Below are positions 12,001-23,133 of a stretch of DNA of 64,000 nt, in pieces. Positions within the stretch are counted from its first letter, which is position 1, and each line of letters starts with the position of its first letter. The position numbers and the translations under genes are program-made. Below the pieces are notes generated by a model. It was not told the origin of the DNA. It did no database searches and saw nothing but the letters and a program-made list of their open reading frames with translations. The DNA comes from Dipteris shenzhenensis (taxonomy: Eukaryota > Polypodiophyta > Polypodiopsida > Gleicheniales), in assembly GCA_047967505.1 (NCBI GenBank), contig CM106540.1. The stretch is one strand, 5' to 3'.

Positions 12001-12707
12001 AGTTCCTACCCACCGATGTGCAACTCATTGGTTGGCTGCCTCTACCTGGCCTATAAGCAAGCCTTCATGGCATTGCCTGGCCACATGGCTAGCTTCCATT
12101 GGCCTACACCTACCTTAGCCAGATATACATGTATATGAGACCCTTTCATGGCCAAATCTGGTGTGTCATATCTTGCAACGTATTCGCCTTCATCTAGGTC
12201 ATATTCCAGCTCTAAATTGATCCGCCTTTTGCTCGATGGATGTGCCAATTTGCCCTTGTTCTGACTATTTCCCGGTACTTTCTAGCATCCAATAGCTTTG
12301 TACACCTTGTGTAGATAGCTTGATAAATACCTGCCTGTCTTGCTCACTGTTTGGACTACTCTCAGTCTCAGACCTAGTCAGTTATCTGCTGCTGCAAGTA
12401 GTCACATTTGTCTTGCAAGCATTTTGCCTCTAATCTATAATAATCCAGTTCTCCAAAGAGCCTCTAACATGCCAGATATGTCCTTCATTGTGTTGCCCAC
12501 ATGGTAGCCTGTTTGCTGCCCATGTGGAAGGCCTTCTCTATGACTTTCTCTCAGAGCTTGTTACCCACATGGTAGCCTAGGTGTTGCCCATGTGGCAGCC
12601 CCCTCTTCATGTTTTTCCTTCTAGATTTGCTACCCACATGGCAACCATAGTGTTTCCCATGTGACAACTCCACCTCCCCACACACTCCTCATATGGGGGC
12701 TTACATA

Positions 12708-13200
12708 GGGTATCCCACAGCAAAGGCTAATAGTGTGTCCCAAGAATTACACATGAAAGTGTTTAACTATGGAATCAAAAACTTATTTACTTATGTGTAC
12801 TTCACAGTCATGAATGGATCTCCTAACTCCCAGTCTCCTTGCTGCCCTTGAGGATAGCAAAGGGTCTTGATCCTCATGAGCTCTTTGTCTGTTGCTAATG
12901 GCCACCTCCTTTGTGCATGTCTTGGTCCTTTAGGCAGGCTACCTGCAGCTCCAATCTACTCCTTAGGTGAGTGAGTAGTGAGGCCCCAAATGCCCCTCTA
13001 TATAGGGCAAATCCCTATCCAAAAGTAGCCAACCCAACAACCCTAGTGCGCTGACATATGCTGTCCAAAACTGACCTGGGTCCAACCCTAAAAACCAACC
13101 AGCAAAACCCCTCCATCTAACATGCAAGTTGGCCTGGTTGGCTGCCTCCACCTAGCCTATAAGCAATTGTTCATGGCCATGCTTGGCCATGCCTATATAT
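12708..13200. repeat. Long repeat module, copy 1
   Basis: About 490 bp closely matches 16383-16862 in direct orientation. It begins gggtatccca and includes aagaattacacatga, acttatttacttatgtg, tgctgcccttgaggatagc and gtgagtgagtagtgaggcc. It contains a weak TATA-like tctatatagggc near 13000. No gene follows. Confidence 0.88.
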
Positions 13201-16153
13201 GAGGCCTTTCCTAGTGCAAATCTAGCACACCTTACCTTGCAGCCTAGTCACCTTTTTCTAGAGCATATTCTATCCCTGAATCTTGTCAACCTTTTGCTCC
13301 ATGGAGACACGCATCTACCCTGGCCAATCCACTCCTGTTCTAACTATTTCCCTAGCCTTCTCAGCCTCCAACAGCCCATATATTACCCACATGTCCAACC
13401 CTCTTTTCGACTACTCTCAATCTTGAATCTAGTCCTTAACCTACTACAAACAGCCACATGTGTCCTCCAATCAATTTGACTTTGATCCACGCTGGTCCAG
13501 TCATCTAGATATCCTTTTCCATGCCAATTATGTCCTTCATTGTGATGGTTGCATGGTAGCCTATTGGCTGCCCATGTGGTAGCCCCTTCTCTATGGGTTT
13601 TTATGAGAGCTTGTTGCCCACATGGCAACCTAGGTACTGCCAACTCCCTCTTCATGCTCTTCGTCTTGGTTTTGCTGCCCATATGGCAAAGTGTTGCCTT
13701 CATGTCCTTGCCACATCCCTTGGTCTTGTGGAAGCCCTTCTAGCAGACTATATACTACTCAATCGAAGCTTCCACACTGGATGGCTGAAATGGCTCTCCT
13801 GATGCCCTCCTTGCTACCCTCGAGGAAACTAAAGGGTGTTAATCCTCATGAGCACTTTGTCTGCGGGTCTCATGGCCACCTTCTTTGTCCATGTATTGGT
13901 CCTTGAGGGAGGCTCCATGCAGCTACAATCTGCCCCTCAGATGGACTCCTCGTAAGTGAGTAGTGAGGCTCCAAAAGGCCCCTTTATATAGTGGAGATCC
14001 CCCTCGAAAGGTGGCCAACCCAATAGCCCTAGCAAACGAGCCTATGTTGTCTTAAAAGTGGTTGGGGCATGGTCGTGATCAGCACAGTCCCTACCAATGG
14101 ACATGCAAGTTGTCTTGGTCAACTGGCTCTACCTGGCCTATAAGCAAGCCTTCATGGCCTACCTCAGAACAATACAGAACTCTCCCAGGCCAACCTCAGC
14201 TAGATAGGCGAGTATATGAGACTCTTCCAGGCCCAAATCTCCTAAAACTCGTTTACATTTTTCTAGGGCATACTCTAACCCTAAATTTAATCCACCTTGT
14301 GTTGCTTTTCAGCTTGGCCAATCTACCCTTGTTCTTATTATTTCTTGGGCCTTTCAGCATCCAACCGCTCCGTACACCTTGTGTAGATAGCACATAAATT
14401 ACCTACCTATCTTGCACTCTGTCTGGTCCACTCTTAGTCGCAAATCTGGTCCTTTACTTACTGCGAAGGGTTGCATGTGTCTTGCAATCATTTTACCTCC
14501 GATCTATGTTGATCTATCCCTCCAAAGATCCTTTGACATGCCAAGTATGTCCTTTATTGTGCTGCCTACATGGCAACTTGTTTGTAGCCCATTTATAGCC
14601 CCTTCTCTATGGTTCTCTCTAAAATCTTGCTGCCAACATGGCATCCTAGGTGCTACCCATGTGACAGCCCCTCTTCATGCTTTTCCTTTTGACTTTTCTT
14701 CCCACATGGCAACCAAAGTGCTGCCCATGTGACAACCCTAACTCGAAGTCCTCCCCCACATACTCCTCATATGGGGCCTTATAGTTGGGTAGGTGACTTC
14801 TCCAACACCCCCTCTCATAGACACATCTCATCCCAATCCTGACTCTCAATGAAGAAGCTCCAATCGATTCCATATTGAAACCCTCTTGAACAAAAATGAG
14901 CCCCAAAAACCGACCAAGAGGTCCCCTACCAGATGACCTACACAATCCCTACCAATTGACATACAAGTTGGCCTAGTTGGTTGCCTCTGCCTTGCCTATA
15001 AGCAAGCTGTCATGGCCTTGCTTGGCCACATGGGTTGTTGCCACTCTACCAGTCCTACCTTAGCCAGATGCGTGTGTATATAAGACCTTTCCTTGCACAA
15101 ATGTGGCATGCCATATACTTCCATGACATATTCTAGCCCTAAATTTGATCGAAATTTTACTCCATGGACCCCTTTTTTGAATGTTTCTCGGGCCTTTCCA
15201 ACCTCCAATAGCTCTTTACACGTTGAGTAGATTGCCCGTAAAATACCCACCTATCTTACCCTCTATCTGGACTACTCTCAATCTCAAAGCTGGTCCTTTA
15301 CCTACTGCAAATGGTCCATGTGTCTTGCAATCATTCTGGCTCTGTCTAAAAGCTTTCTGCCTACATGGCAGCCTAGGTGCTACCCATCTACCAAATTCTT
15401 GCCAATGTGACAATGTGACAACCCTAGCCCAAAGTGAACATCCTCTTCATTTGTAAGACCCCAAGCCTACCTTGCCCTCGGACTACTTTTAGTTTTGGAG
15501 CTGGTCTTTTATCTGCTCCAAACAATCGTATGTGTCTGCAATCATTTTGCCTCTGATCTGTGCTAATAGAGTCCTCCAAAGAGCCTGACATGCCAGGTAT
15601 TTCCTTCATTATGTTTGCCCACTTGGTAGCCTATTTGCTACCCATGTGGCAGTCCCTTCTCTATGGCTTTCTCTAAATGGTTGCTGCCCACATAGCAGCC
15701 TAGGTGTTGCCCATGTGGCAGCCCCCTCCTTCTAGGTTTGAAGTCCACATGGAAACCAAAGTGTTGCCCATGTGACAATCCTAGCCTGAAGTCCATGCAC
15801 TCGTCATATGGGGGCTTACAGATGAGGAGGTGACCTCCAATCCCTCTCACAGAAACATCTCGTTTCAATCCCAAATCATCAATGAAGAAGCTCCATTGGC
15901 TTCCCTCTTGAAACAATCTTGAAGAATCTGGGTGGGTCTTGATTCCTAGCTTTTCATCCAACGGCTCCCACTCTGCCAGGTCTACTCCCATCCAAGAAAA
16001 ACTCCTTAGTACATAGGTCCATCCATGGTAGCACCTGATGGCCCCACCAACTTCAATCACGCACGTGCATTTGACCTCAAGCAATCCAAATAATAGCATT
16101 GCCCAACTGTCCAGCTTGAGGTCCTCCAAGCACCATGCTCTCGAAGTCCATTT

Positions 16154-16290
16154 CAACCCATCCTCCATCAGGCAAGGTCTACAACCAAATAAGAATTCTC
16201 ATACACCTATGTGAACCTGAGCCCCTCCTCCATCTGGCAAGGTCTACAACCAAATAACAATTCTCATACACCTATCTCAACCTGAACATA
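16154..16290. repeat. 65-bp direct duplication
   Basis: Two tandem copies with period 65 starting at 16161 and 16226. They share ggcaaggtctacaacc and ttctcatacacctat with few differences. Confidence 0.9.
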
Positions 16291-16382
16291 CTCTTTCCCA
16301 CAAGGGTACAATCCTCCAAACATCCAAGTAGATTCCCCCGAACTTTGAATCAAGGTCGTCCATTAGAAATGGCCCCCACAAA

Positions 16383-16862
16383 GGGTATCCCATAGTGAAG
16401 GCTAATAGTGTGTCGCAAGAATTACACATGATAGTGTTTAACTACGGAATCCAAAACTTATTTACTTATGTGCACTTCACAATCGTGAATGGGTCTGTTG
16501 GCTCCCAATCTCCTTGCTGCCCTTGAGGATAGCAAAGGTTTTTGATCCTCATGAGCACTTTGTCTATTGCTAATGGCCACCTCCTTTGTGCATGTCTTAG
16601 TCCTTGAGGCAGGCTACTTGCAGCTCCAATCTACTCCTCAGGTGAGTGAGTAGTGAGGCCCCAATGGCCCCTTTATATCGAGGAAATCTCTATCCAAAAG
16701 TAGCCAACCCAATAGCCCTAGTGGAACGACCTCTACTATCCAAAAACAGGTCCAACCCTAAAAACCAACTAGCAAAGCCCCTACCATCTGACATGCAAGT
16801 CGGCTTGGTTGGCTACCTCCACCTTGCCTATAAGCAAGCCGTCATGGCCACGCCTATATCAT
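16383..16862. repeat. Long repeat module, copy 2
   Basis: Partner of 12708-13200. Its right end, at gcctatatc, is the exact border with PPR-derived sequence, so this repeat has truncated the PPR gene or been joined to it. Confidence 0.88.
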
Positions 16863-17800
16863 GATAGCATTGGTCTCAAAAGCAACCTTGCTAATTTGAG
16901 AATGGACCTCCTTTGTGCTCACATGCAGAGTTGATGTGTTGCCACATGCTTTCAAGATGGCAACAAAAGTAAAGTCACTTGGTGAAAGACCTTGCTTTGC
17001 ATTTGTGCATAAAAGCTAAAATATTCCTTGCTTTTGTTATTGTTCTTCACACCCCAAGATCAATGTACTCTTTCATTATAATGAGGCAATTCATGAAAGA
17101 CACACCATACATCATCACAATGCATATGCATTTCCACCAAAGTGGTTCCCTTAAATAAAATAGACACGAAGACACTCTTAAAAACTTTGGAGTTGAGGGC
17201 TTTACCTTTCACCAAACGTCTTGTTTTTTCAAAATTCATGTCAAATCGATTCACCTCATCTAACACTACAAGGCTATTGCAAGCCTTCACTACACCAATG
17301 AACGTTTGGGCATTCAGTTAGACACCTTCTGGTTGCATCCCAACATAGAAATTTAAAGAAGTGAGCACACACTCTTCCTGATTGCTACAACCCATGCTCA
17401 TGGCAAACTAAGAAAACACATCAAGATAAGGAAATTGGTCAAAAACCCTCCATGCATCCTCCATGTCTCCACATTTTATGTACATATCCACCAAATGATT
17501 TCCCACAAATACATCTAAGAGTAAGCCACTATCTTGTACTTGGAAGTGGATAGCTCTAACATTCTGGTCAAGCTGCTCCCCACCTTTCACTATCGCCAAG
17601 GTATTGCAAGCCTTCAATGCACCAATAGATGTTTGATTATTTGGATGCAAGCTAGGTGACTTATCTTGCTTGGTGTATCCCAAGGTCATGCAATCCATGT
17701 AATGACATCATGATGAGGCAATTCATGGAAGACATGTCGTGCATCCTCCAAGTTCCATTATAACACATGCATATCAACCAAGGTATTTCCCACACCGCCG
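16863..17800 (-). pseudogene. PPR repeat protein pseudogene (PLS-class-like)
   Basis: Read on the minus strand, the DNA encodes several degenerate pentatricopeptide repeats in tandem: GNTLVDMH...EDARHVFHELPHHDV (17795-17700), VFVGNHLVDMYIKCG then EDAWRVFDQFP (17510-17408), a linker ending TFIGVVKACN (near 17280), TTLVEMHMHC...CVFHELPHYN (17150-17060), and FTFVAILKACGNTSTL (near 16950). This is the alternating pattern of plant organelle RNA-editing and processing factors, which bind RNA in mitochondria or plastids. It is broken by in-frame stops (for example within LVDMHVL*W, and after LDVFS) and by frameshifts, and lacks both ends and any E/DYW domain. The low-coordinate end is cut by the repeat at 16862. 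The family call is firm; the class is inference. Confidence 0.88.
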
Positions 17801-18890
17801 CTAGATAGGGCTGCATTATCTAGTCAGACCTATCGATCCATAGTAATTTGTAGTCATTTTACTGTTTAGAACTTTAACATAGATCATGTGGGCTTCGACA
17901 ACCTTCTTGTAGAGAGGGAACTTCTCCCTTACTCTGTTACAACTGGAGAATATTGGGGGTACTCTTGCTCTAGATCCTCACTAAACTGTGGAGGCTTGAA
18001 GCTCTGCTATAGGACTAGAACGTAGGCTCAGCAAGCTGCTACTGATTGATGCTTGAAGAATGAGAATGCCCCCTTTTTACAACCTGAAAAGCTCCTGTAA
18101 CTACCATTTCACACCACAGTAGCTACCCTTCCCCATTGAAGGGCAAAGAGCAAATCTAGGGGGACTAAAGCAAGGGGGGAGAAACCGGATTCAGGGGGGG
18201 GTTATAGGGTGAATTTTGAGATAAGGAAGCAAGGTGAAAGATGTTGAAAGTTATCAACGGTGTGGGAATAGGTATGGGAATCCAAAGCAGAAGATGATCT
18301 ATTGTCAAGTTATGCCTACAAATTGAATCACGTCAGTGCTCCTAGGTCACGACTCCAAATAAACTTTCTTTCTCTGCAACGTCAAACAAAAAACGGACAT
18401 CTATTTGGGAGCCACACACATCTTCCCCTCCTTCGCCTTTCAATTTCTCTTTCATGTTTAAAACCCTATGGCTCCAGCATACTCTATCGCTTCTTCCACC
18501 CCCTCGCATGAAATTTCAAACGATTTTGAGAGCTCAGAGCTTACGGACCACCTCGCTTCCTGCCATTTATCCTTCCCTTTTCTTTGATGCAACATCGCAC
18601 CTTCTTCCCCTTTCATTTCAGCATACACTCCAATTTTCTTCCATCCAAAAAGGCCCGAAAACTTGGACGTTCACGATCTGCAGCAACAAACCTTTTTCCA
18701 CACTATCATTAGATATGGCTTCGCTATTGCTGGTGATTTTGTGAAGTGAGGATGCTTCCCTGTCTACTCTACTCTCAGCTACCTTTTCCTTCACTACATT
18801 TGTTGTTGATTCTAGGCCCACAGTTTACCACCACGACACCATTTGATCTCCTCGTTTTATAGCCATCACCGTCAAGCACAAACAACAATG
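17801..18890. other. Unassigned intergenic stretch
   Basis: No gene or clear repeat. Short open frames at 18302-18744 (plus) have no recognisable domain and overlap in several frames, so I do not call them. Confidence 0.5.
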
Positions 18891-18891
18891 A

Positions 18892-18920
18892 TCTCTCTCT
18901 CTATCTCTCTCTCTCTCTCT
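18892..18920. repeat. (CT)n microsatellite
   Basis: CT units interrupted once by an A. Confidence 0.93.
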
Positions 18921-18958
18921 TGAAATAGAGGGGCTAAATGAAGGTAGGAGAAAGGGGT

Positions 18959-19256
18959 GAGGCAAGCTTGAGGGGCTGAGCAGTGGCAAGAGAGGCAATG
19001 GGGAGGAGCTCTCTCTCTCCCTCTCTCTCTTGGGCTCAAGTCCGGAGTGGAGGGATGAGAAAGGGGAGAGGCAAAGGGGAAGACAGCAAGTGTTCGGGGA
19101 GAGAGGGAGAGGCGGGCTCGAGGGGCTGAGCAGTGGGGCAGGAGAGGCAACAGGGAGGAGAACTCTCTCTCTCTCTCGCTTGGGCTCAAGGTGCTGAGTG
19201 AAGGAATGAGAAAGGGGAGAGGCAACAGGGAAGACAGCAAGTGTTCAGGGAGGGGT
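18959..19256. repeat. ~150-bp tandem duplication
   Basis: Two adjacent units starting near 18959 and 19108 share gaggggctgagcagtgg, a ctctctct run, ttgggctcaag, gatgagaaaggggagaggca and gaagacagcaagtgttc. Both have internal CT-microsatellite length differences. No protein is implied. Confidence 0.88.
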
Positions 19257-19425
19257 TCCATCACTTCTCCTTTGCACCCCACTCCATCTCTCCGGACAGT
19301 AGAGTGTTTCTTGGCAAACCTTGGAGAAAGACTCTCCGGAATTCAAATTCACACTCCCTTTGATGCCTTCCCTCCACTCCCCATCAGTGTCCCTCCTACA
19401 ATCTCTCCTCCTGTCAACCATGTGA

Positions 19426-19527
19426 CACGTGGTGCCCTCCAGTCTCAACCACGCAACACGTGGCAGTTGAACGCTCTCCCTGAAACATGGTAGACTATTG
19501 CCTCCCTCCCTCCTTAATATATAGTAT
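19426..19527 (+). promoter_or_regulatory. Paired G-boxes and TATA-like site
   Basis: CACGTGG at 19426-19432 and CACGTGGC at 19457-19464 lie upstream of ttaatatatagtatag (19512-19528). This matches the arrangement at 1202 and 10045 and could be a promoter remnant of one repeat family. Confidence 0.35.
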
Positions 19528-19696
19528 AGATGCCTCCTGTCTGAGTGATGTCATAGAAGATCGTACCATCACCTTCTGGCATGTCTACATCATCTGAATC
19601 ATCCCCTCCCCCACCATTACCCCCCCCAAAGCACTGTGCTATGCATCCCCCACCCTATCCTTACTACTACACCTATTGCCTTGTTGTGTCGAGCTA

Positions 19697-19792
19697 GTAC
19701 GCTGGCCACTCATAGCTGGAGAAGTGACTCTCGATTGCACGAGAGTACGCTGGCCACTCGTAGTTGGAGAAGCGAATCTCGATTACACGGGA
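19697..19792. repeat. 48-bp tandem duplication
   Basis: Two adjacent 48-bp units starting with gtacgctggccactc at 19697 and 19745, differing at a handful of positions. Confidence 0.92.
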
Positions 19793-20251
19793 GTATGTCG
19801 ATGGCTCTGCAAGGAAGAAGGGCCTCCTGACTGCAGGGGGGGAGAAGGGGCTTGGCTTTATAGCCGACTGGGCTATCTCAACTCCACTGGGATAATCTTA
19901 AGTGGTGTGGGGTTGGGGTGGTTTGGAGTTTATACTGGTGACTCCTGCGGGGTGTTTGGAGTACCCGTCATGTATGTGTATAACTCCCCAGGAGTGGGAG
20001 GGTGCCCCAAAATGTTATATAACTCCCGAAAGATAGCATCCCAAAGATCATATGAGGCTAAAGAGCTTCCTGGCCACAAAATGAACTAAAGAAAAGAAAA
20101 GAAGAAGATTACCATCGAGCATGCCCTCATCACGAGATGCAAAAGAAACAATAGAGTGACAGCCTAACATTGAGCAAGCATTTACAAACTCCTCCATTCT
20201 TTGAATTAGAGTGATAGAGGTCTGTATTTGCTTGCTCAATGTCAAGCTATT

Positions 20252-21432
20252 GAAGCTTCACGTGGGGAAAAAGAGAGAAGGAAAGAGAGGACAAAAGAGA
20301 GAAAAAGAGAGGAGATAAGAGAGAAAAAGAGAGAAACAGAGAGGAGAAAAAGGAGAAAAGAGAAGAGAAAAAATAGAGAAAAAGAGAGGAGATAAGAGAG
20401 AAAAAGAGAGGAGATAAGAGAGAAAAAGAGAGAAAGTGAAAAGAGAAAAAGTGGGGATAAAAGAGAGAAAAAGAGAGAAAGAAAGAGAGGAGAAAAGAGA
20501 GGAAAAGAGAGAAAAAGAGAGAAGGAAAGAGAGGAGAAAAGAGAGGAAAATAGAGGAAAAGAGAGGAGAAAAAAGAGAGAAAAAGAGAGGAGATAAGAGA
20601 GAAAAAGAGAGACGAAAAGAGATGAAAAGAGAGGATAAAAGAGAGAAGGAAAAAGAGAGAAAAAGTGAGGATAAAAGAGAGAAAAAGAGAGAAGGAAAGA
20701 GAGGAGAAAAGAGAGGAGAAAAAAGAGAGAAAAAGAGAGGAGATAAGAGAGAAACAGAGAGAAGAGAAGAGACGAAAAGAGAGAGAAGGAAAAAGAGAGA
20801 AAAAGTGAGGATAAAAGAGATAAAAAGAGAGAAGGAAAGAGAGGAGAAAAGAGAGGAGGCAAAAGAGAGAAAAAGAGAGGAGATAAGAGAGAAAGAGAGG
20901 AGATAAGAGAGGAAAAGAGACGAAAAGAGAGAAGGAAAGAGAGGATAAAAGAGAGAAAGGAAAAGAGAGAAAAAGTGACGATAAAAGAGAGAAAAAGAGA
21001 GAAGGAAAGAGAGGAGAAAAGGGAGGAAAAGAGAGGAGAAAAAAGAGAGGAAAAGAGAGGAGATAAGAGAGAAAAAGAGAGACAAAAAGAGAGGATAAAA
21101 GAGAGAAGAAAAAAGAGAGAAAAAGAGAAAAAAAGAGAGAAGGAAAGAGAGGAGAAAAGGGGGAAAATAGAGGAAAAGAGAGGAGAAAAAAGAGAGACAA
21201 AAAGAGAGGATAAAAGAGAGAAGGAAAAAGAGAGAAAAAGTGGGGATAAAAGAGAGAAAAAGAGAGAAGGAAAGAGAGGAGAAAAGAGAGGAGAAAAAGA
21301 GAGAAAAAGAGAGAAGGAAAGAGATGAGAAAAGAGAGGAAAAGAGAGGAGAAAAAAGAAAGGAGATAAGAGAGAAAAAGAGAGGAGAAAAGAGAAGGAAA
21401 GAGAGGAGAAAGGAGAGAAAAAGAGAATGCAA
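20252..21432. repeat. 1.2-kb homopurine (GA-rich) block
   Basis: Almost every base is A or G on the plus strand, built from words like gagagaaaaagagagg and ggagataagagag. A higher-order unit is anchored by the word aaaaagtgrggataaaa, with its gtgrgg core starting at 20451, 20665, 20805, 20975 and 21240. The spacings of 214, 140, 170 and 265 bases show unequal expansion. Long open frames on both strands here are artefacts, because a T-poor strand can make few stop codons. Confidence 0.95.
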
Positions 21433-21550
21433 TCCCTTAGTTCCTCACGAATGCAATCTCTTTCTTCATTCATGCAATCACTTTCCATCATTCATGCAAT
21501 CCCTTTCTTCATTCATGCAATCCCTTTCCATCATTCATGCAATCACTTAT
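21427..21550. repeat. Minisatellite with atgcaatc core
   Basis: Six copies of atgcaatcnctt spaced about 17-30 bp, alternating with ttcttcattc and tccatcattc words. Confidence 0.9.
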
Positions 21551-22084
21551 TTTTATCATTAGAAGGGGAAGGGGAAGGGAAAGCATTAGGGGAGAATTGG
21601 GGTCTCCAAAGGGCCCCCAATTAGTGTTTCCTAATTTCAAGGGTTTAGTGAGGGATTTGAGGTGTACCAATGGGAATGCTCCTTTTTATGAGACAATGCC
21701 ATGTTGAGGTGGCATGTGCATAATAAATGCCAAAGGAAATAGGTGGTTTCAATTGGAAAAACCATGGTTTGTGCTGAAAGAAAACCATGGATTTTGAGGA
21801 GAAAACCACCAAATTGGGGGAGGAAGAAGCGTGTGCTTCCACATGTCCTTGAGCACCAAAAATTTGAAATTTGCCCCTACAAAGGTCCAAAAAATATATT
21901 TAATGCATGGCAAGTGGCCTTGCAAGTGGGAGGAGGGAGGAAATCCCATGAGAGTGACATGTGGCACTTCGCTTACCAAAGTAAGGACCAGAATAGTGAG
22001 CAGCCCCATGCGACTACCGCATGGCACAACCTGCCACCACCCACCCACATCGCCTACCAAAAATTTAGTACACGACTGGCGCAC
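21551..22084. other. Unassigned stretch
   Basis: Begins with a short gaaggg-type purine run (21560-21585). The rest contains no recognised gene. Confidence 0.5.
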
Positions 22085-22158
22085 TTGTAGGGAATGGAAC
22101 CACAACCTCCTGTACATCATTCAAGAGCCTTGACCACTAGGCCACCAAGCCAATGGTG
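22085..22158 (-). mobile_element. tRNA-derived SINE-like remnant
   Basis: On the minus strand a box A (TGGCCTAGTGG, 22144-22134) and a box B (GGTTCCATTCC, 22101-22091) are spaced as in a tRNA gene and match the RNA polymerase III consensus with one or two changes. The intervening part does not fold into a convincing tRNA cloverleaf that I can see, so a SINE head is more likely than a functional tRNA. Tail and target duplication were not identified. Confidence 0.55.
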
Positions 22159-22172
22159 ACACTTCTCCCTAC

Positions 22173-22190
22173 CACGTGAGATATAAAATA
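22173..22190 (+). promoter_or_regulatory. CACGTG plus TATAAA site
   Basis: A CACGTG at 22173-22178 is followed at once by gatataaaatag. The spacing is very short for a plant promoter. No gene is visible downstream until the CACTA remnant. Confidence 0.25.
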
Positions 22191-22439
22191 GCCCTGCTTC
22201 TTCATTTGGTGGATCCTTGAGCATAAATGCAAGGCAAAACCATGTACAGTCTTCTAAAACCACCTTGTCATCCTTTATGACCCCTACATGTAGGATTGTA
22301 TTAGGGAGACTAATCTTTTCCTAATCCATTCCTTACGAGGCTCTTTTAAGACCCCAAATCTCCCCTAATGGGGAAGGGAAAGAGAAGGAAAAGAAAGGGG
22401 AAGGGAAAGGGAAAGGGAAGAACACACAAGATAAACTGT

Positions 22440-23065
22440 CATAGTGTGTCTATAGACGCATCTAATAGCGCGTCTATAGGCACGGTTGTCTATTTTTTCA
22501 AAAGTCAGACACGCTGTTCCTCTGACAAACGCCTTTTTGAAAGAAACTGAAAAGGACATGTGCCCGACCCTAAAAAGAACAACACTAGTACCAAAAACAT
22601 CCCTTCCCTGCATACAACAAAGGACGAATCCAAAGAGAGCAAGTTTCAAAGAAGATCAACTGCTAAGAGACTTACCTTGGATAGAGGTATGGAAGCTTCT
22701 TATCCTTCTTCAAAGCTGCTTCTCTTTCTTATCTTCCTTGTTCGACACCCTCTTCTCTTGTGTGCTTGGGGATGATTGTGTAAGCCTGGAGATGAGTGTG
22801 GGTGCTTGGAGATATGTGTGGATGCCCAGAGCTGTGTCTGTTAATAGGAAAGCAAGCCACGAGACACTAAAAGTATGAGAAGGAAAGCAAGCGTACTAAA
22901 AGTAGGTTTGAAAATTAGCTCATAGTCTGCATGTTTAAAAGCGCGTCTATCAGTCCGTCTAAAAGCACGTCTAAACGTGCATCTATCAGTGCATCTACAC
23001 TGTGTTTTAGATGCACCTTTAGTTGCATTTCATAGTATAGATGTAGTGTTAGACACGCTTTTAGA
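22440..23065. repeat. CRTCTA-motif cluster, possible CACTA subterminal repeats
   Basis: About a dozen short words of the form (g)cgtcta or tagatgc/tagacgc occur in both orientations at 22450-22510 and 22935-23065, for example gcgcgtctat, cacgtctaaac, gcatctatcag and tagatgcacc. Short motifs repeated in both directions near an element end are characteristic of CACTA transposons, where the transposon-encoded DNA-binding protein attaches. The transposase pseudogene starts just downstream. A definite terminal inverted repeat was not found. Confidence 0.5.
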
Positions 23066-23133
23066 TGCTTCACAAAGTTTTGACATTTACAACTCATGCA
23101 AGAACACTTTTTTTGGGTTGTTTATTTGTAGAA

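Larger units (their letters stand above)
12030..16862. repeat. Cluster of diverged non-coding repeat units
   Basis: At least five partial copies of one family lie here in the same orientation. A shared landmark, gcctataagcaa, falls near 12049, 13156, 14137, 14996 and 16828. It is followed in most copies by tatatgagac, then catattctagccct, then pairs of short words cccacatgg and cccatgtgg. The spacing of 0.8-1.8 kb is irregular, so this is a nested or scrambled array rather than a clean satellite. No transposase or polymerase coding is visible. It may be the non-coding part of an unidentified transposon. The cluster ends abruptly at the PPR pseudogene (16863). Confidence 0.75.

Noticed and set aside
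18302-18744. Possible small host gene on the plus strand
   Set aside because: No recognisable domain, overlapping alternatives in other frames, and no promoter or splice evidence.
21427-21550. CRISPR-like regular repeats
   Set aside because: Repeats and spacings are too short and irregular, and the context is a plant nuclear genome; it is a minisatellite.
20242-21562. Very long open frames on both strands (275-414 residues)
   Set aside because: They lie wholly in the homopurine block and encode only Ser/Leu/Phe or Lys/Arg/Glu. Stop codons are rare by composition, and all frames are open together.
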